From NCBI GenBank assembly GCA_947044405.1, contig CAMRHE010000196.1, forward strand, positions 2,773,001 through 2,837,000: a stretch of DNA of 64,000 nucleotides. Direction: 5' to 3'. Each line of letters opens with the position of its first letter. Position 1 is the first letter of the stretch. Positions 1 through 31,194 of the stretch are shown here, piece by piece. Position numbers and translations under genes: made by a program. Below the pieces are notes generated by a model, which did not search any database, was not told the origin of the DNA, and saw only the letters and a program-made list of their open reading frames with translations. The DNA is from Leptodactylus fallax. Lineage: Eukaryota; Chordata; Amphibia; Anura; Leptodactylidae.

Positions 1-1494
1 TGGTACATTGCTATTTCTCTTTCTATGATCATATATGTAGGCAGCTTTTTTGCATAAATTCACAGTGCTGGACAGCATTTTATTTCATATAATTTTTTTT
101 TGCTATTTTGCATTTTTCATTTACGTAGTCTGCGTTCTGTAAGATTTGCCAAGCTTGCAGAAATTATTACCAAGTATCAGCAAAGTGTCCTCCAGTAGCA
201 GATGGGAGCTGCGCTGGCGAGTTTAAGTGCTATAGTTGCACAATTGTACTGCTTAAGCTATCACTTAACGTCACCAAGGAAGGAACACAGGTGCAGGGAA
301 TATAATAGATTTCATATTTGTGGCGGTGACACCAATAGACTAGCACCACATAGCTCTGTCACCCCTTTTGACAAGCCAGATGTGACACAGTATTTGTATT
401 GGGTAGTAGACAAGCCGGCTGATATCAAGTTCCAAAATTAGAAGGTACTTGTAATGCAATGCTTACTATGTTATATAGGATTGTATGGGCAATGTCTGCA
501 CTATAAGTGGAATTCAGAGGCACAATTTGAAGCTCTTCAGATCTAATGGAAAACCTGTAACAATCCCCCATTTATAGTACTGGTCTCTTAATATATTGCA
601 GAAATTCTTTTATGGCTCACCTCAACTGTCACATTCGTTTAATGGAACTTGCAAAAGATTTTGGGCAAAACAACCCCATTCAGATGAATGGAATGGATTG
701 TCAGTCACAGATACTTATGCAGAAAAATCTGCCTCATGTGAATCCACCCTGAGTGTTCAGCATGCAAGTGCGCTGAAACCTCTACATCTCATGTACAAAT
801 CTGTCCTTACCTTTCCCCTTGGCTCAACATACTAAGGGATGTCTGGAGCGAGATGACCAGCTTAGCACAATGATGTAATTTTGCAGCACTTTATCACAAG
901 ATGTCTTTTCTATATTTGTTTAAGTGTTGCCACCCAGTGGTTTTGATGTGAGCTACAGCCTGTAAAGGGATTTGCTAAGATGTCACTATATTGCAATGTA
1001 TTTGTTTTTGTAAGAAATTTGAATTTTTTCACCAAATTGGAGCTATGTTAAGGGTGGGGGAGTGAAGACTTTGCAATCGCACCTCTGCTAGATCTAAAGA
1101 TCTATTTGTCCTATATAAGGAGACAGGTGAAATAAATGACCTATGGAATGTATACTGATTATTACCTCATAAAATTTCACCAAACCAAGATGGATGGTAT
1201 TTTACATTTTATAGAAAGGAGAAGGAGGAAAGGCTGGTTACAGTATACTTAAATGGTATTACAGAAAAGGATCTTTGCAGTGCACTGGAAAATATCTCTT
1301 CACATTTGTATCCCCTCATAAGCCCCTGAAATGTGTGGAAATATATGCAGAGATCCGCAGAACAGAACTTAGTACAGAGTATCATATATTACAAGGTTTT
1401 ATCTATGATGTTACATCCAGCCCTGCTACACCTGTGTCTATAAATATGATCAGTAAGATAATATTTTCATGTAATTCTTCTCTATCCACCTTAG
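1..1494 (+). other. VCAN: VCAN intron upstream of the lectin exons; no exon seen
   Basis: I searched this stretch for the EGF-like exons that precede the lectin domain in lecticans (six closely spaced cysteines, about 114 bp). None was found in any frame, so they must lie further left. Nothing else is recognisable. The short open frames at 202-441 and 596-835 have no family features. Confidence 0.75.
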
Positions 1495-18466
<16,972 letters not shown>

Positions 18467-20985
18467 ATGCAGCAGACTTCTCTTGAATGGACATCATATC
18501 TGCCAAAGTCCTAAATTTCAGTGCCTTTCTATTGAATTTCAAGCAGCATTATCTAGCTGATCCGATCATGGATATTTTGGACAATGGCATCACTCAGACA
18601 ACAGAAGAGAACAAGAACAATTTTTAATCAAGTGTTACAATTTATAGGGAACTAAACCAGATTTAAGCGTAATATCCAGCCTACTAGAAATTGTACTTCT
18701 AGTATGAAATGTAGTTTCTGTCACCAAGGCAAGCAAACATATTGTATTAATGCAAGCTTATGTTAATATTTATGCAGCTTGACCCTAGCTCTGATGACTT
18801 TTGTAAATAAGATGATTTTAATATGTTTTCTAATCATGTATATAAAATTGAAGTAGTCATACTAAAGTCAGGCGTATTTAATAACTGCAATACAGCTTAA
18901 CTGTTAAATCACTAATAAAAGCCAATTGTTGATCAAGGCTGGAAAAAACTAAAACCTTGGCATAAAAAAAAATTTGTGCCACATGAGATTTTTTTTTATA
19001 TAGGTGCATTATTACAACTCTTGTGCCATATAGCATTATTTTATTTTTGTGTGTTGTGGAAAAAAAGAAAAAATATTTGTGGGGAACATGATTTCCACAC
19101 CACAGTGTTTTTTTTTTGTTTTTTTTTTTTGGGGGGGGGGGGGTTTAATCGACTGCATTAATTTTTTAAAAAATTTTTAAATTCATCCATGAACACTCTA
19201 CAAAAAAAAAAAAACATTTGTTGGATGAATAATTTTGATAATTTTTTTTTGGACTTTTATAATGCTAATCCATAGAGATAGCTATTTGTAAGGGTCATTG
19301 ATGCAAGCTCAGACCTGACATATATGCGCCCTATTTGCATCAGATTATATGTAAAGATTGCATCATTTTATTTGATGCAAGTTTTATAAATGATGTCTAG
19401 ACTGCTGCACAAATAGATGCAACACAGGTAAAACAAGCTATGTCAGCTTTGAATTTGTACCATATAACTCGCACCTAGTTGGAGACTCCTGTTGTTTTCA
19501 CTAAAAAATAAAGGGGGTATTTCTCTCAGTGTCTTCAAAAACACTAGCAAAAATTCAAGGTGCGTTCTACAATTTTTGTAAAAAAATAATAAAAATAAAA
19601 AAGTAAATAATTTTGTACATATAATCATTTTCTAGGTCTTTTTTAATGAAATTATGAATGTTTATTGATGAATGCGGCAGCTGTGAAGCGTACAGACATA
19701 AATGTAGGAAGCCATACTGATTTAGGTTATAGGGTGCTTCTGTGCCATGCATGCCAACCATGAGTTCTAAGCATCAGTATGTCATCTCTTGTTTTTAGGA
19801 GCAAGTTGAATATATTTTAAGTTACTGTAAGTTTACAAATTAAGATCAGGATACCTGCTCACTTGAAATACATATAGGCTATTCCTATAACTAATGGGCA
19901 GTCCTGAATGGACATATCACCTTTAGGTATGATCACTCGCAACTGTGGTATAATTACCTAAAATGTAAAAAAAAAACTTTATATACATTTATATTGAACA
20001 AACTTTAAATTATCTGCATTTAAAGATCCCTTAAGAGTTATTTATCGTTGTATAAAAGTGTACATTTTACCTATACAAATGTTTAAGAAGCCATTTTGTG
20101 GGCTGCCTCAATATTTAATACATCGCAAGAATTCTCTGGGTACCAATGACATGACATAATATCTCTGTTCACTATACATTCCTATTAATGGCCTACAAAA
20201 CGGCTGCCTCTACTTTGTGTATGTGACAAGTGCACTTTAAATAAGGGAAAATTCTCAACATCAAGCAAAAAGTCTGTAATGTCATCATGAAGAAATGTAT
20301 TGAATCTAATAAATCTTGTAAAATATAAATGCATTGTGTGCATGCTTTAACATAGGCATGCTTCAGAGATAACATTGAAATGTGTGTTATATAGACAATG
20401 TTTAGCCGTTATGGTTTTGAAGTGAAATATAAGAAAATTCTAAATTTCACTGCTAGGGGGTGCTATGACTTACTGGAAGTTCCTCTGGCCACACAATTCT
20501 ATTATTTATTGCAATAAGCCAACTCATTTAAAGATTTGGCAATTGCTCTGATGCTGGAAGATAGCCACTCCATAAAATAAAATATCCCTAGTATGGCTTC
20601 TCGGCATACAGTCCTTATTACTTGTAGTGTGATTGATGCATTCCTCTGACTGCTGCACCTTGTGTTATCATACTTTGTACTTGACAGCAATGCACCACAG
20701 TGTTGACCTGTATGTTTTTTCTACTATTACAATGCACATAATACTTTTTTCTGTATTTATATTATAACTTGTATAGTATATAATGTGAACCTTTGGGTAT
20801 TTGTGAAAGTCTAAACCTTTGTAACTTTTTATATCTGCTTCTGTTTCACCAAAGAAATTTTGTTTGTTTGCTAGTCTATGGTTTATAGTGTTTTTATTTA
20901 TTCATTTTTTAATTATTTTCTAAATAGAACGATGTGTAATTATAGATAACAAAGACCAATAAACACTCAAATGTCCAAGTGTCTC
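18467..20985 (+). other. VCAN: VCAN 3' untranslated region (end inferred)
   Basis: About 2.5 kb after the stop codon is AT-rich, unusually poor in the MITEs that fill the rest of the window, and contains ATTTA-type elements and homopolymer runs (T then G at about 19110-19143). AATAAA hexamers occur at 18914, 19507, 20574 and 20958. I favour the one at 20958-20963 as the main poly(A) signal, because repeats resume at 21084. The earlier hexamer at 18914 could give a short UTR of about 0.5 kb. The end is an inference; transcript data would settle it. Confidence 0.5.
20958..20963 (+). terminator. VCAN: Candidate VCAN polyadenylation signal AATAAA
   Basis: A canonical hexamer in the context accAATAAAcac, followed within 30 bases by a GT-containing stretch (aagtgtctc). 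It is the last strong hexamer before interspersed repeats begin, apart from one at 21049. Confidence 0.4.
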
Positions 20986-21083
20986 ATACAGGTATCATGG
21001 TGAGCCTGTACACTTGTCATATATTCCATTCCAGAAGGAAAGAATATTAATAAACCTTATGGTATTGCCAAATGCACTGATCC

Positions 21084-21754
21084 TTAAAGGAGACCCGTTA
21101 GCTCCTATAATAGGTCTGTTATAGCAAATACGATAAAATAACAATTCTGGGTCATCTTATGTTAGAGCTCTGTGCTGTGTCATTCATACATAATTCCTTC
21201 TAGAAAATTGTAAAATAGGAGTATCACCCTTCTTAAGGTCGGGGCCCACGTGGCATAAACGCTGCAGTTTGGCGAAAACTCTGCGGCTAGATCAGAAGCG
21301 TTTTACAGTGGTGAATCCCATTCACACATTGCAGAAAAATATGTGCAATTTGCAAAAACATCGCAGTTTTAGAAATCGCAGCATGTTAATTATACCTATG
21401 GAAACGCCTGCAATTTCCCTATAAGTATAATTGAAGCAGAAAGTCCACAGAGGAAAACTGCAGACTTTCTGTGAAAAACACTGCGGGAAAAACTGCGATG
21501 CGTTGCCTTAGCCTAAAGGGGTGTGCCCCTATACAGTCTGACACAGTCAGCAGAGATTGGACAGTGTCACAATTTTCCGGGACACACCCTCCAACTGGTA
21601 ACATCAAGTTGTCAATTTTTTCATAAATTTCTATGATGAATAACAGAGGAATGATATAATGTACAGTTCTAAGAAAAAGAACTTCAAAATTGTTATCAAG
21701 AACACATTTATTTTCAAAAACAGACATGTCAAGAGAAGGGACAGGCCCTTTTAA
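21084..21754. repeat. TTAA-type palindromic MITE with an inner nested MITE
   Basis: The outer unit starts ttaaaggagacccgttagc and ends gggacaggcccttttaa. Its arms contain cattccttctagaa-like and ttcataaatttctatgatg blocks that recur at 39590-39960 and 43930-44360. Inside, 21238-21518 is a different unit with cgctgcagtttggcg near one end and aactgcgatgcgttgcc near the other, plus several internal gcagttt/aaactgc repeats. The inner unit probably inserted into the outer one. Confidence 0.6.
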
Positions 21755-22875
21755 CAAACTTAGCACAGAAAACACATACACATAAAATCCCAGCAATGCC
21801 TCCCTTAGGGTAAGGACATACATTCAGGTTTTTGATGCTGTCTCTTTGAAGCCAAAACCAAGTGTGCATCAAAAAGGGGTAAGCATATAAAGGACAGATG
21901 TGACTCTTTGTCTTTTTTTTTTCTTCCAATCAGCTTTTACTTTGGGCTTCATAAACTGCCTAAAACCTGATGTTTGTCTATTACCTAAATCTCCCCCCTT
22001 TTTTCATTCTGCCCTGCCTGAAATGACAAATAGAAGCCTCATAATGTTGCTTTTTGACAGACAAATGAAAGTTATAGGCTATGGACACCTTTGCACTGAT
22101 TTTTTTTATTGTTCATTTACTCCCTATATGCAAAATATGGCAACTTTTTTTTATAGTGTTCTATAAAAATTTATACCAAATTGCTGCTGCGCAATGTGTG
22201 TAACTCCTTCACCTGGCTGGCTGACCTGCTGAATAAAACTTAGATCTGACAGTGGACTGTTCCTGCCTGTGTCAGCTCTCTCTGCCATCCAAGTTCCATC
22301 CATGTATTATATATAGCAGTCAGGAGTAAGGGAAGGTTGTACAGGCAGATTAGCGTTTTGGAAAGGGGAGAAAGCTTCTAATTTTTGAGTGGCATCCTAC
22401 ACAGGCTGCAGATAGGGAGGGAAGCACGAAATGAAATAACTTGCACGTGGTTGAAGGCTGTGTAAAAGTGCAGAGAGAAAGCAGAGCACCCCTGGCAAAT
22501 TCTGCTGGAGAAGGAGAATCACACATTCTTCCGCATCAGTGTTTATCAGCACAAGGGAAAGGAGATCCCATTTTGTTGTAATAGGAGAATTCAGCAAAGG
22601 AACTATGTTGCACTGATACATGAGAGCTAGTTAAGGCAACAGCCTGGACATACAAAAATCACATTCAGCACATATTACTAGGAGAAACATGTCTGCATGA
22701 GAAAAATCGTAAGTTATGCAAATTTGTTATCAGTGGGTCTCAAACTAAAAGAAGGAATGAAGACTGCAGCCTAAAAGTTAGTGAAACATATTCATAACTC
22801 AAAGTAACCAGTAACATATGCAAAAATCATTTTCCATGTGAAAAATGTCCTTTGCCTTTAAGCTCTATTCCTTGG
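21755..22875. other. Intergenic DNA without recognised features
   Basis: No named repeat or gene recognised. A few open frames of 66-88 codons have no motif. Confidence 0.45.
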
Positions 22876-23278
22876 TTAAAGAGGTATTTCCATCTCAAGG
22901 GTTTTTGTACAGACTTGTAGCTTAAGTTAACTGAAGTGTTTTACCCAATACATTGCTGTATACAGCTAAATATCTCTACTCAATGTTTACAGATGGTTGT
23001 CTAGGTTACAGACCTGTCCCGGCCATCTATATTTTATTCTTTCTCTGCATATTGCTTTCAGTTTTTGAGCCAGGGCAAAGTACAATATCTTTAACAGTGC
23101 CTTTGTTATCTGTATATGTAAATCCTTGTGCCTTGACAACAAGGACATTACAAGGACATTACAAGGACAACAAGCCTTGACAACAAGCGGCAGCACCGTG
23201 CTGAAATGAATTGAAAACAAGGAAGTGCAGGAGAGACATGCAGTCTGCTGAAATCCTGAGATGGGAAAACCCATTTAA
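22876..23278. mobile_element. TTAA-flanked MITE, about 400 bp
   Basis: The left end ttaaagaggtatttccatctc and the reverse complement of the right end, ttaaatgggttttcccatctc, form a terminal inverted repeat including TTAA. Near the right side, acaaggacattacaaggac is a short tandem repeat (about 23143-23170). No coding sequence. Confidence 0.65.
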
Positions 23279-24448
23279 GTCTCACCTTTGATCATCTGAC
23301 AGCCAAAAACCTATTTTCTTGCAAGATTTATACAAGATTATTTGTGTAAGGTTTACGAAGAGAATAAGCCAAATAATTAGAAAGGATCTCTATAGATAAA
23401 TACATGTGCACAAGTAGCTGCAATACAAACACAAAAAATGCATCAGCACGCTACAGAGGGCGCTAAGACATATACAGACAATAAGTATATGCATTTTTAA
23501 CTGTGTTGCGGCTATAGCTATTGTCTGTGTATATAAATATGGAGCCCAAAAGGCGCTAATCTCACTGGGTTTCGGGTGGATTCAGGGTGTAAATTAAATA
23601 TTCCTTTTTTGTTACCAACTTCAATGTTGGTTAAATATGGTGTTTAGAGACTACTGGTATATTAAAGAGTGCCCATTTTTTCTGGTGACTTTTCAGGATA
23701 AGCTGCCATATTTGTGTACCTTTGGAGGAACATTGTTTCAACAATTATATGACTTGTACTTGTAATTATATGACTAGATGCCATACACTGCACACAGAGG
23801 AGAAGAAACAGCCCTAGGATTATGTAAGGCACATGTAGAGAAGAGCTGACCTCCACTGATGTGAATACAGAACTAAAGATTTCTATAGACATGTATAATT
23901 TGATACATATGACCTACAGTCACCCTTGAAATGGATATTGCAGAGATTTCAGAGTGAAAATCAGTTTAACCCAGTGGGGGAATTCTTGCAAAAGAGCCAG
24001 ATAAGAAGTGATGTAAGCATTTTCCCAGATAAGATAATTTTCCCAGATAAGATATACACATGTAGGAAAATTTTACTGACAGTTAATGCGTTAAAAACAC
24101 TGTAGAACAGAGTGTCCAGCTGGAGGTACATATTTTCTTGCAATAATAAAATTTGATCCTGTCCTACAAGATCAGAAACTTTTATTTTGGTAAATGTTTG
24201 TCCTTTGTAAGAAGACATCATTCCAATTTATTCATTAGTACTTAAGATATGGTTCCAGCAGCACAGAGCAGTAATATTGTTCTCGGAGATACTACTATTT
24301 AAATTAAACTACACTTGATATTTTTTGAGGTGTGCTCATGGGATTCTGGAGCCATTACTATCACATGTTGAAGTAAATGCAATGCATATTAAATGAATTA
24401 TCAGACCCTTCAAAATATTCACATTGCTCAGATCCTCAGAATGATGAC
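23279..24448. other. Intergenic DNA without recognised features
   Basis: Nothing assigned. A short direct repeat, tttcccagataagat, occurs twice at 24020-24052. Confidence 0.45.
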
Positions 24449-24817
24449 TTTAAAGAAGACTTTTCACCACTTGCACCAACTCCAGCTTTTTGCACCCTTC
24501 AAGAGGACTCCGGTGCAGTTGGAATTTTTTTGTTTAGCCTCCACCATTCCTCAGCAATATGTGCCGTTAGTTGCATCACCCAATATGCTAATTAAGATCT
24601 CTACTGTTAGGTGGACAGTCCTGGACTGGAGCAGAATATCAGGGACTGCCCATCTGACAGTAGAGAGCATAATTGTTCTGAAAGCAATAGAAATGGTTGT
24701 TCAGAAATGATGGGGGCTGGAGATAAAAATTCCAACTACACTGGAATCAGTAGAGGGGCATCTACTGAACGATGCAAAGAGATGAAGTTGATGGAGGAGG
24801 TAAAAGGTCCTCTTTAA
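24449..24817. mobile_element. TTAA-flanked palindromic MITE (369 bp)
   Basis: Starts ttaaagaagacttttcacc; the reverse complement of the right end is ttaaagaggaccttttacc. The arms share gcagttggaattttt-like, caccattcctcagcaat-like and ctactg-bounded blocks through most of their length, so the element can fold on itself. A half copy lies at 28639-28805. Its right TTAA (24814-24817) is also the left end of the next TTAAAGGGG element. Confidence 0.75.
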
Positions 24818-25060
24818 AGGGGTGTGAGTTTTTAAGTCCTGTATACTCACCTCTCCCTTCAGCAAGGGATCCAGCAGGTAATTTATGTTCAGGTCCCCAG
24901 TTATTTATTTACCTTTTGCCTGCACCGAATTAGTCATTAGCGGATTAGTCAATCAGGATCACCATTCAATACTCGTGAGTGGGCCAAAGGTCAGGAAGAA
25001 CAGGGACCCAAACGGAAATTCTGTGCTCGAGAGGTGAGTATATAGTGTTTAATATTTTAA
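24814..25060. repeat. Second TTAA-type element abutting the previous one
   Basis: Starts ttaaaggggtgtgagttttt at the shared TTAA. It contains tgtatactcacctctcc near the left and gagaggtgagtatatag near the right as inverted blocks, so this is also a foldback unit. The right terminus (ttttaaaaaaggggag) is degenerate. Confidence 0.6.
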
Positions 25061-26164
25061 AAAAGGGGAGTAAATAAAGCACCTGGAACACCTCATAAAC
25101 TACAACTCTAATCTGATCAGGCTCCTCAGGAGACACCACACTACAATATTACAATAGTGAAAGCTAACATACTCCTGGAGTTGTATTGAAGAAACATGTA
25201 ACAAAAACATGTATGTATGTATGTATATGTGGAAGAACATGTTAGGTTTACTAACACAAACATGTCAGCAGCTAACCAGCACCAATTTACATTTTTATAT
25301 TACATTTACATTTCAAAGAAATCTGAAGGTCGGTGCATCAAAAACCATCTGATATCTGATATTTTGCAGCATTTTCTTAGCCTTAGCCTTTGTTTGGTTA
25401 CAAAAAATAAAAATTATACATCAGGAACCCATAGAGGATAATGAATAGTTTTACAAGTTCATCTCAGCTACTGAGTGATGTTTCCTGGATTCTTCAAATG
25501 TCAAAAACTTTGAAATTTTTTGCACAGAAGAGCTACATTTTCCTCAGATTAAATCCTCTTTTCCTTTTCCTATTTCTTATACTATATAGAGTAAAACTGT
25601 CTTTCTTAAGATCATAAACTTGTGTGGTCATTTGGAGTATACTTCTGTGAACCACTTGTCTGCAGATCACACCATTTCATTCCAATGCCATAATGAAACG
25701 TGATCGGTCCTTAGTCATGCCACATATAGTTTAAGAGCCAAAGCATTAAACCCTCCTGTTATTTTCCTAAATTTAGAGTGTACACCATGCGCACTACAGC
25801 TTATGCCCACATGTAGTCATACTTTAACTAGGGTTTAACTTGTCTTACTGATTGAACACCATGTACCGCTACATAGTCTGCTGATATTACAAGAATCCAT
25901 GGGTCAAGAAACTCTGCTAAAAACTATATTGCCCAGACATCGGACTCTTAGAGATAAAAAGGACATTAATGTTACATCTACAGTATGTGTGTGTATTTTC
26001 ACAAAAACTATAATTCTAAACTAAAAATAATTCCTTAGTTACAGAATTTGAGATCAAATCTTGCTGTATCTTGCGGCAGTGGTAATATGAAGCTGTATTT
26101 CATGCAGGTTTCAAGCAGGTCTGGAACCAAGGAGTACAATATAATTTGCAGCTCCCCACTACTA
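25061..26164. other. Intergenic DNA without recognised features
   Basis: Contains a short (TATG)n run at about 25209-25226; otherwise nothing recognised. Confidence 0.45.
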
Positions 26165-27805
<1,641 letters not shown>

Positions 27806-27807
27806 TA

Positions 27808-28638
27808 TGTTTGTGATTCATTCCCAGTTTTGGTTCAAAATAAAAACTATATAATACAGCTACTACTTCACCTCTATTTAGCTCACTGTCATTGTCTAGG
27901 AGCTGAGTAAATCACCCTCTGGTGACATGGTTTTCTTCTACTTGTAAGTTATAATGAAATTACATGAACTATACCAAATACGTTTTCCAAAGGGAGGACA
28001 GAAACTCCTATCACAGTCACTGCTGATGATTAGACAGTTATAATGAAGGAGATCACAGAGCAGCCTACCTCACTGTATACTTATGGTTGCTCAGCGTATT
28101 TAGGAGAAAATAGAGGAGATGCTAATCGTAGTGTAGTCCGAGCAGGCAGATATGGTATTGGCTCTAGCTGCCCATGTGGGGCTGTGCTGAAGCATCATGG
28201 AAATGATTGCAAAACGTAGAGAATTCAGTAAAAATCTAAAAACCAAGATGGAGTGTTTTAAAGACGGAGGCAAGGCTATGGTGCAATGAGTAAGTGAAGT
28301 ATGCATAAAGTGTGATATACAGTCAGGTGGGGGTACAGTGATAGACAGTTACGTTTCTAGATCTCTGTTAAAGGTTTTTGACCTAGTTCTTAAGCCTAAT
28401 CAGCAAAAGCTGCAATAACAATAACCCTGTTAAAAATGTGATGTATTCATCTCTGAAGATGAAGCAGATGGTAAAATGTACCTGTAGACTTTCTTTGAAT
28501 GAATTTTGTAAGTTTTGTGTGAGTGAATCCAATCTGCTTACTAAAGGATGGACAGTGATACAAGGACTACGTTCGTTGATTCTCTGGGTTGTTAAAGATT
28601 TCACTGTGGGCTAAAGTCGATTGTGAACTCTTCACTCT
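27808..28638. other. Intergenic DNA with a diverged repeat
   Basis: At about 28140-28215, ctctagctgcccatgtgggg and gctgtgctgaagcatcatgg resemble ctctaactgcccatgtgata and cgtgctgacaccatag at 34030-34070, so both are copies of one unnamed repeat. Nothing else recognised. Confidence 0.4.
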
Positions 28639-28805
28639 CAAAGATGACCTTTCACCAAGTCCTCAACTCTTTACATCCTTCAATAGGTTCTCCTCCACTG
28701 ATTCTGGCACAGTTGGAATATTTTCTCTATCCCCACCATTCCTGAGCAATCATTGCCGTTAGTTTCAGCACAATTATTCTCTCTGCTCTCAGGTGCAGAA
28801 TGGCA
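28639..28805. repeat. Half copy of the palindromic MITE at 24449
   Basis: Shares gacctttcacca, cacagttggaatatttt, ccccaccattcctgagcaat and tgccgttagttt with the 24449-24817 element. Only one arm is present. Confidence 0.65.
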
Positions 28806-29735
28806 TATGCATGCCCAGCTTTTCCCAATATTTATAGATACAATCATTTTTTTTGTGTAATGAATGAATATGGATTTTACAAAATCAAGGGTCATACCAT
28901 ATTTTTTCTCCACCAAGTAAATTTCAATTACCTGGCTCAAATTTTTTTTAGACATTATGGTTTATGTACATGCTAAAACCTCTGTTTGTGAGCATTGTAT
29001 TCTCCCCCAGAAGCATTACCATCATGAAACGTTCACCTTCATATGCCCCTGTACAAAGATTATGTTCATTTTTGGCTGTGCATATATGTGTGGGGCAAAG
29101 CTCATATATGTTTATTTCAAAAGGTTAGAAGTACAAATACCATTTACCAGGACAGGGCCATAAAATAGTTATGTATTTCAGAGGACTAAGTGATATATCT
29201 TTGTATATAATGTGAATACATATGTTTCACAACCATCATGATATTTTGACTGGGGCAAAAATATTCTTTATTTCACAGATTCTGATCTTTCCTACTAATT
29301 CACTCCTGTCAACAACACGTTTTGGCGAAAAAGTTTGGAATGTAAAAACTGTCCAGCAAATAACACACAGTGCTATATACAGAATAAAGATGAATTATAA
29401 TCTAAAATGTCCATGTTTTTTCATCAGACTGCCCAACAGCTATGAAATGTTCCTATAGTAACAAATCTAATTATAGAGCTGGTAGACGGAACTTCAGATT
29501 ATTTCTTTATCTTCATGAATAAAAACATGTTTTCATTTGCAAAACATTTCACTTGAAAAGTCAAGTTGATCCAGTGCGAATATGCCACGTTACAAAGGGG
29601 AGTTCTGCTCTCAACACCACTTGAATGTTTAACTTAGTTTGGGCAAAGGTTTTCTTGCTAGAAACTTAACTTTCTTTATTGTCCATTAAATACCATTTAA
29701 TGCCCACACAATACATATGTAGGTAGCAGAAGTTA
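28806..29735. other. Intergenic DNA without recognised features
   Basis: AT-rich; no gene or repeat recognised. Confidence 0.45.
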
Positions 29736-29847
29736 TAAATATAAAATCTTTATTCTTCCAAATGCATAAAAAAGTGCAACATTTTGAACCATTGAATGAA
29801 ACATTGTAATTTTATGCTGTTGGAAGAATAAAGATTTAGTATTTTTG
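29736..29847. repeat. Short inverted repeat
   Basis: The left arm aaatctttattcttccaa is matched by ttggaagaataaagattt about 75 bp later. The loop contains gcaacattttgaacc, similar to the loop of the palindrome at 46956-47128, which suggests one related family. Confidence 0.65.
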
Positions 29848-30189
29848 GATGTTGTTGCCATCATCTTTATGTTTGCATTAATATTAGGGTTCGGAACAAT
29901 CCCCATTGGGCGTACATGAATCACCACATGAGCTCTGGAGTGCTGTAGTGTTGTCTTCCCCACCTTCCTTTTAGAGGTAACCATCAATCACCTCTTTACG
30001 AACTCCAGAATTACAAAAAAATGTGATGGAATCTGTGGCAAGAAAAAAATAATTGTGTCCTTAAAATTCAAGAAAAAAAGGAAAGAGAAAGCCAACATCT
30101 AAGTAAAAAATACACATCTGAGGAAATAGTAATACACTTTATTGGAAGAATATACAATTAAATCTGTCATAAGGATCTGCATAAATCTA

Positions 30190-30320
30190 TCTCACTTTTC
30201 GATATGCCAGAATTCTGGCTCACTTTCCCATGCACTAAAATTCTCGGTTATTTTTTTGATGCACCAAAAAAATCTGTCTTCATTGCCCATGCGACAAAAT
30301 TCTGTCCTAATTGAATCTTC
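30190..30320. repeat. Degenerate tandem repeat of about 30 bp
   Basis: Roughly four units begin with atgc and contain (a)aaattct followed by a C/T-rich block: atatgccagaattctggctc, atgcactaaaattctcgg, atgcaccaaaaaaatctg, atgcgacaaaattctgtcc. Poorly conserved; possibly part of a larger old repeat. Confidence 0.4.
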
Positions 30321-30823
30321 AAGTTTACACTACTTTAAACTTTGTATACTTTGCACAAGAAAATTTGCGTCACATTCATTCTTTTCTGTTTTATGAATGT
30401 GTCGTAAAGTTAGATACTTTTAAGCCATCTCCATTCTGGTTCACATTGGTGTCGAGCCTGTCCTGTTTTTCTGTTCTTTCTTCATTCTTGTCTTTGTTTC
30501 GTAAATGCTATGCACAATAATTTTTGCCGCAAATGTAGACAGAAAAGTGTCAGACTTCTATTGATAAATACGCCCTGCTGAATTTAGTACATGCGCCACA
30601 TGCGTGTTGGGCTGGAAAGTATCACAGCCGGCATAGTTTATGGGCATCTTCTGAAAATAAGCCCAGGTTACCTCAATGCATTATCAGCTGATGATCTGAA
30701 CACACAATGCATACATGAAGAAATTATATACACACATTATATGTAGACATTTAACTTGCCACAATAAAGGAATGACTTATTAAAGATTGTGAAACTGGCA
30801 GGATAATTAATATTATACTAGAG

Positions 30824-30980
30824 CAGGGGTAGGCAACCTTCAGCACTCCATCTGTTTTAAAACTACAACTCCCAGCATGCATACTTGCTTTGCTGTTCTT
30901 TGCTGTACTTGCTCAAGTGAAAGGAGCATATAGGGAGCCATAGTTTCACAGCAGCTGGAGTGTCGAAGTGCTGTCCACCG
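30824..30980. mobile_element. hAT-like MITE, second family copy
   Basis: 157 bp, starting caggggtaggcaaccttcag and flanked by TACTAGAG at 30816-30823 and 30981-30988, an 8-bp duplication. It carries the same inverted arms and inner actacaactcccagcatgc block as the copy at 14669, with more divergence on the right side. Confidence 0.85.
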
Positions 30981-31132
30981 TACTAGAGTCATCCAGTTCA
31001 TTTATCCCAAATTTATGATCAACTGACTCAGCTGTCCTGGTAGCTATGGTGGAATTTTTACTAAAGGTGTAATATTAGTGCATAATGTTATTTTTCATAA
31101 TTGCTGCATTCCTCATATCTCCCCCTTCTTCA

Positions 31133-31194
31133 TTAAAGAGGTTGTCTAAGATTTTTGTTTTCAAACACATGAATGGACCAACCATACTATACAG
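31133..31194. repeat. TTAA-type MITE left end
   Basis: ttaaagaggttgtctaagat is a T2-like left terminus. The rest of this element is missing or was replaced by the adjoining repeat at 31195. Confidence 0.45.

Noticed and set aside
1..1494. Possible EGF-like exons of VCAN
   Set aside because: No six-cysteine EGF pattern with splice sites in any + frame.
21419..21823. 134-codon open frame on the - strand
   Set aside because: It crosses the boundary between a nested MITE and the surrounding MITE, with no conserved motif.
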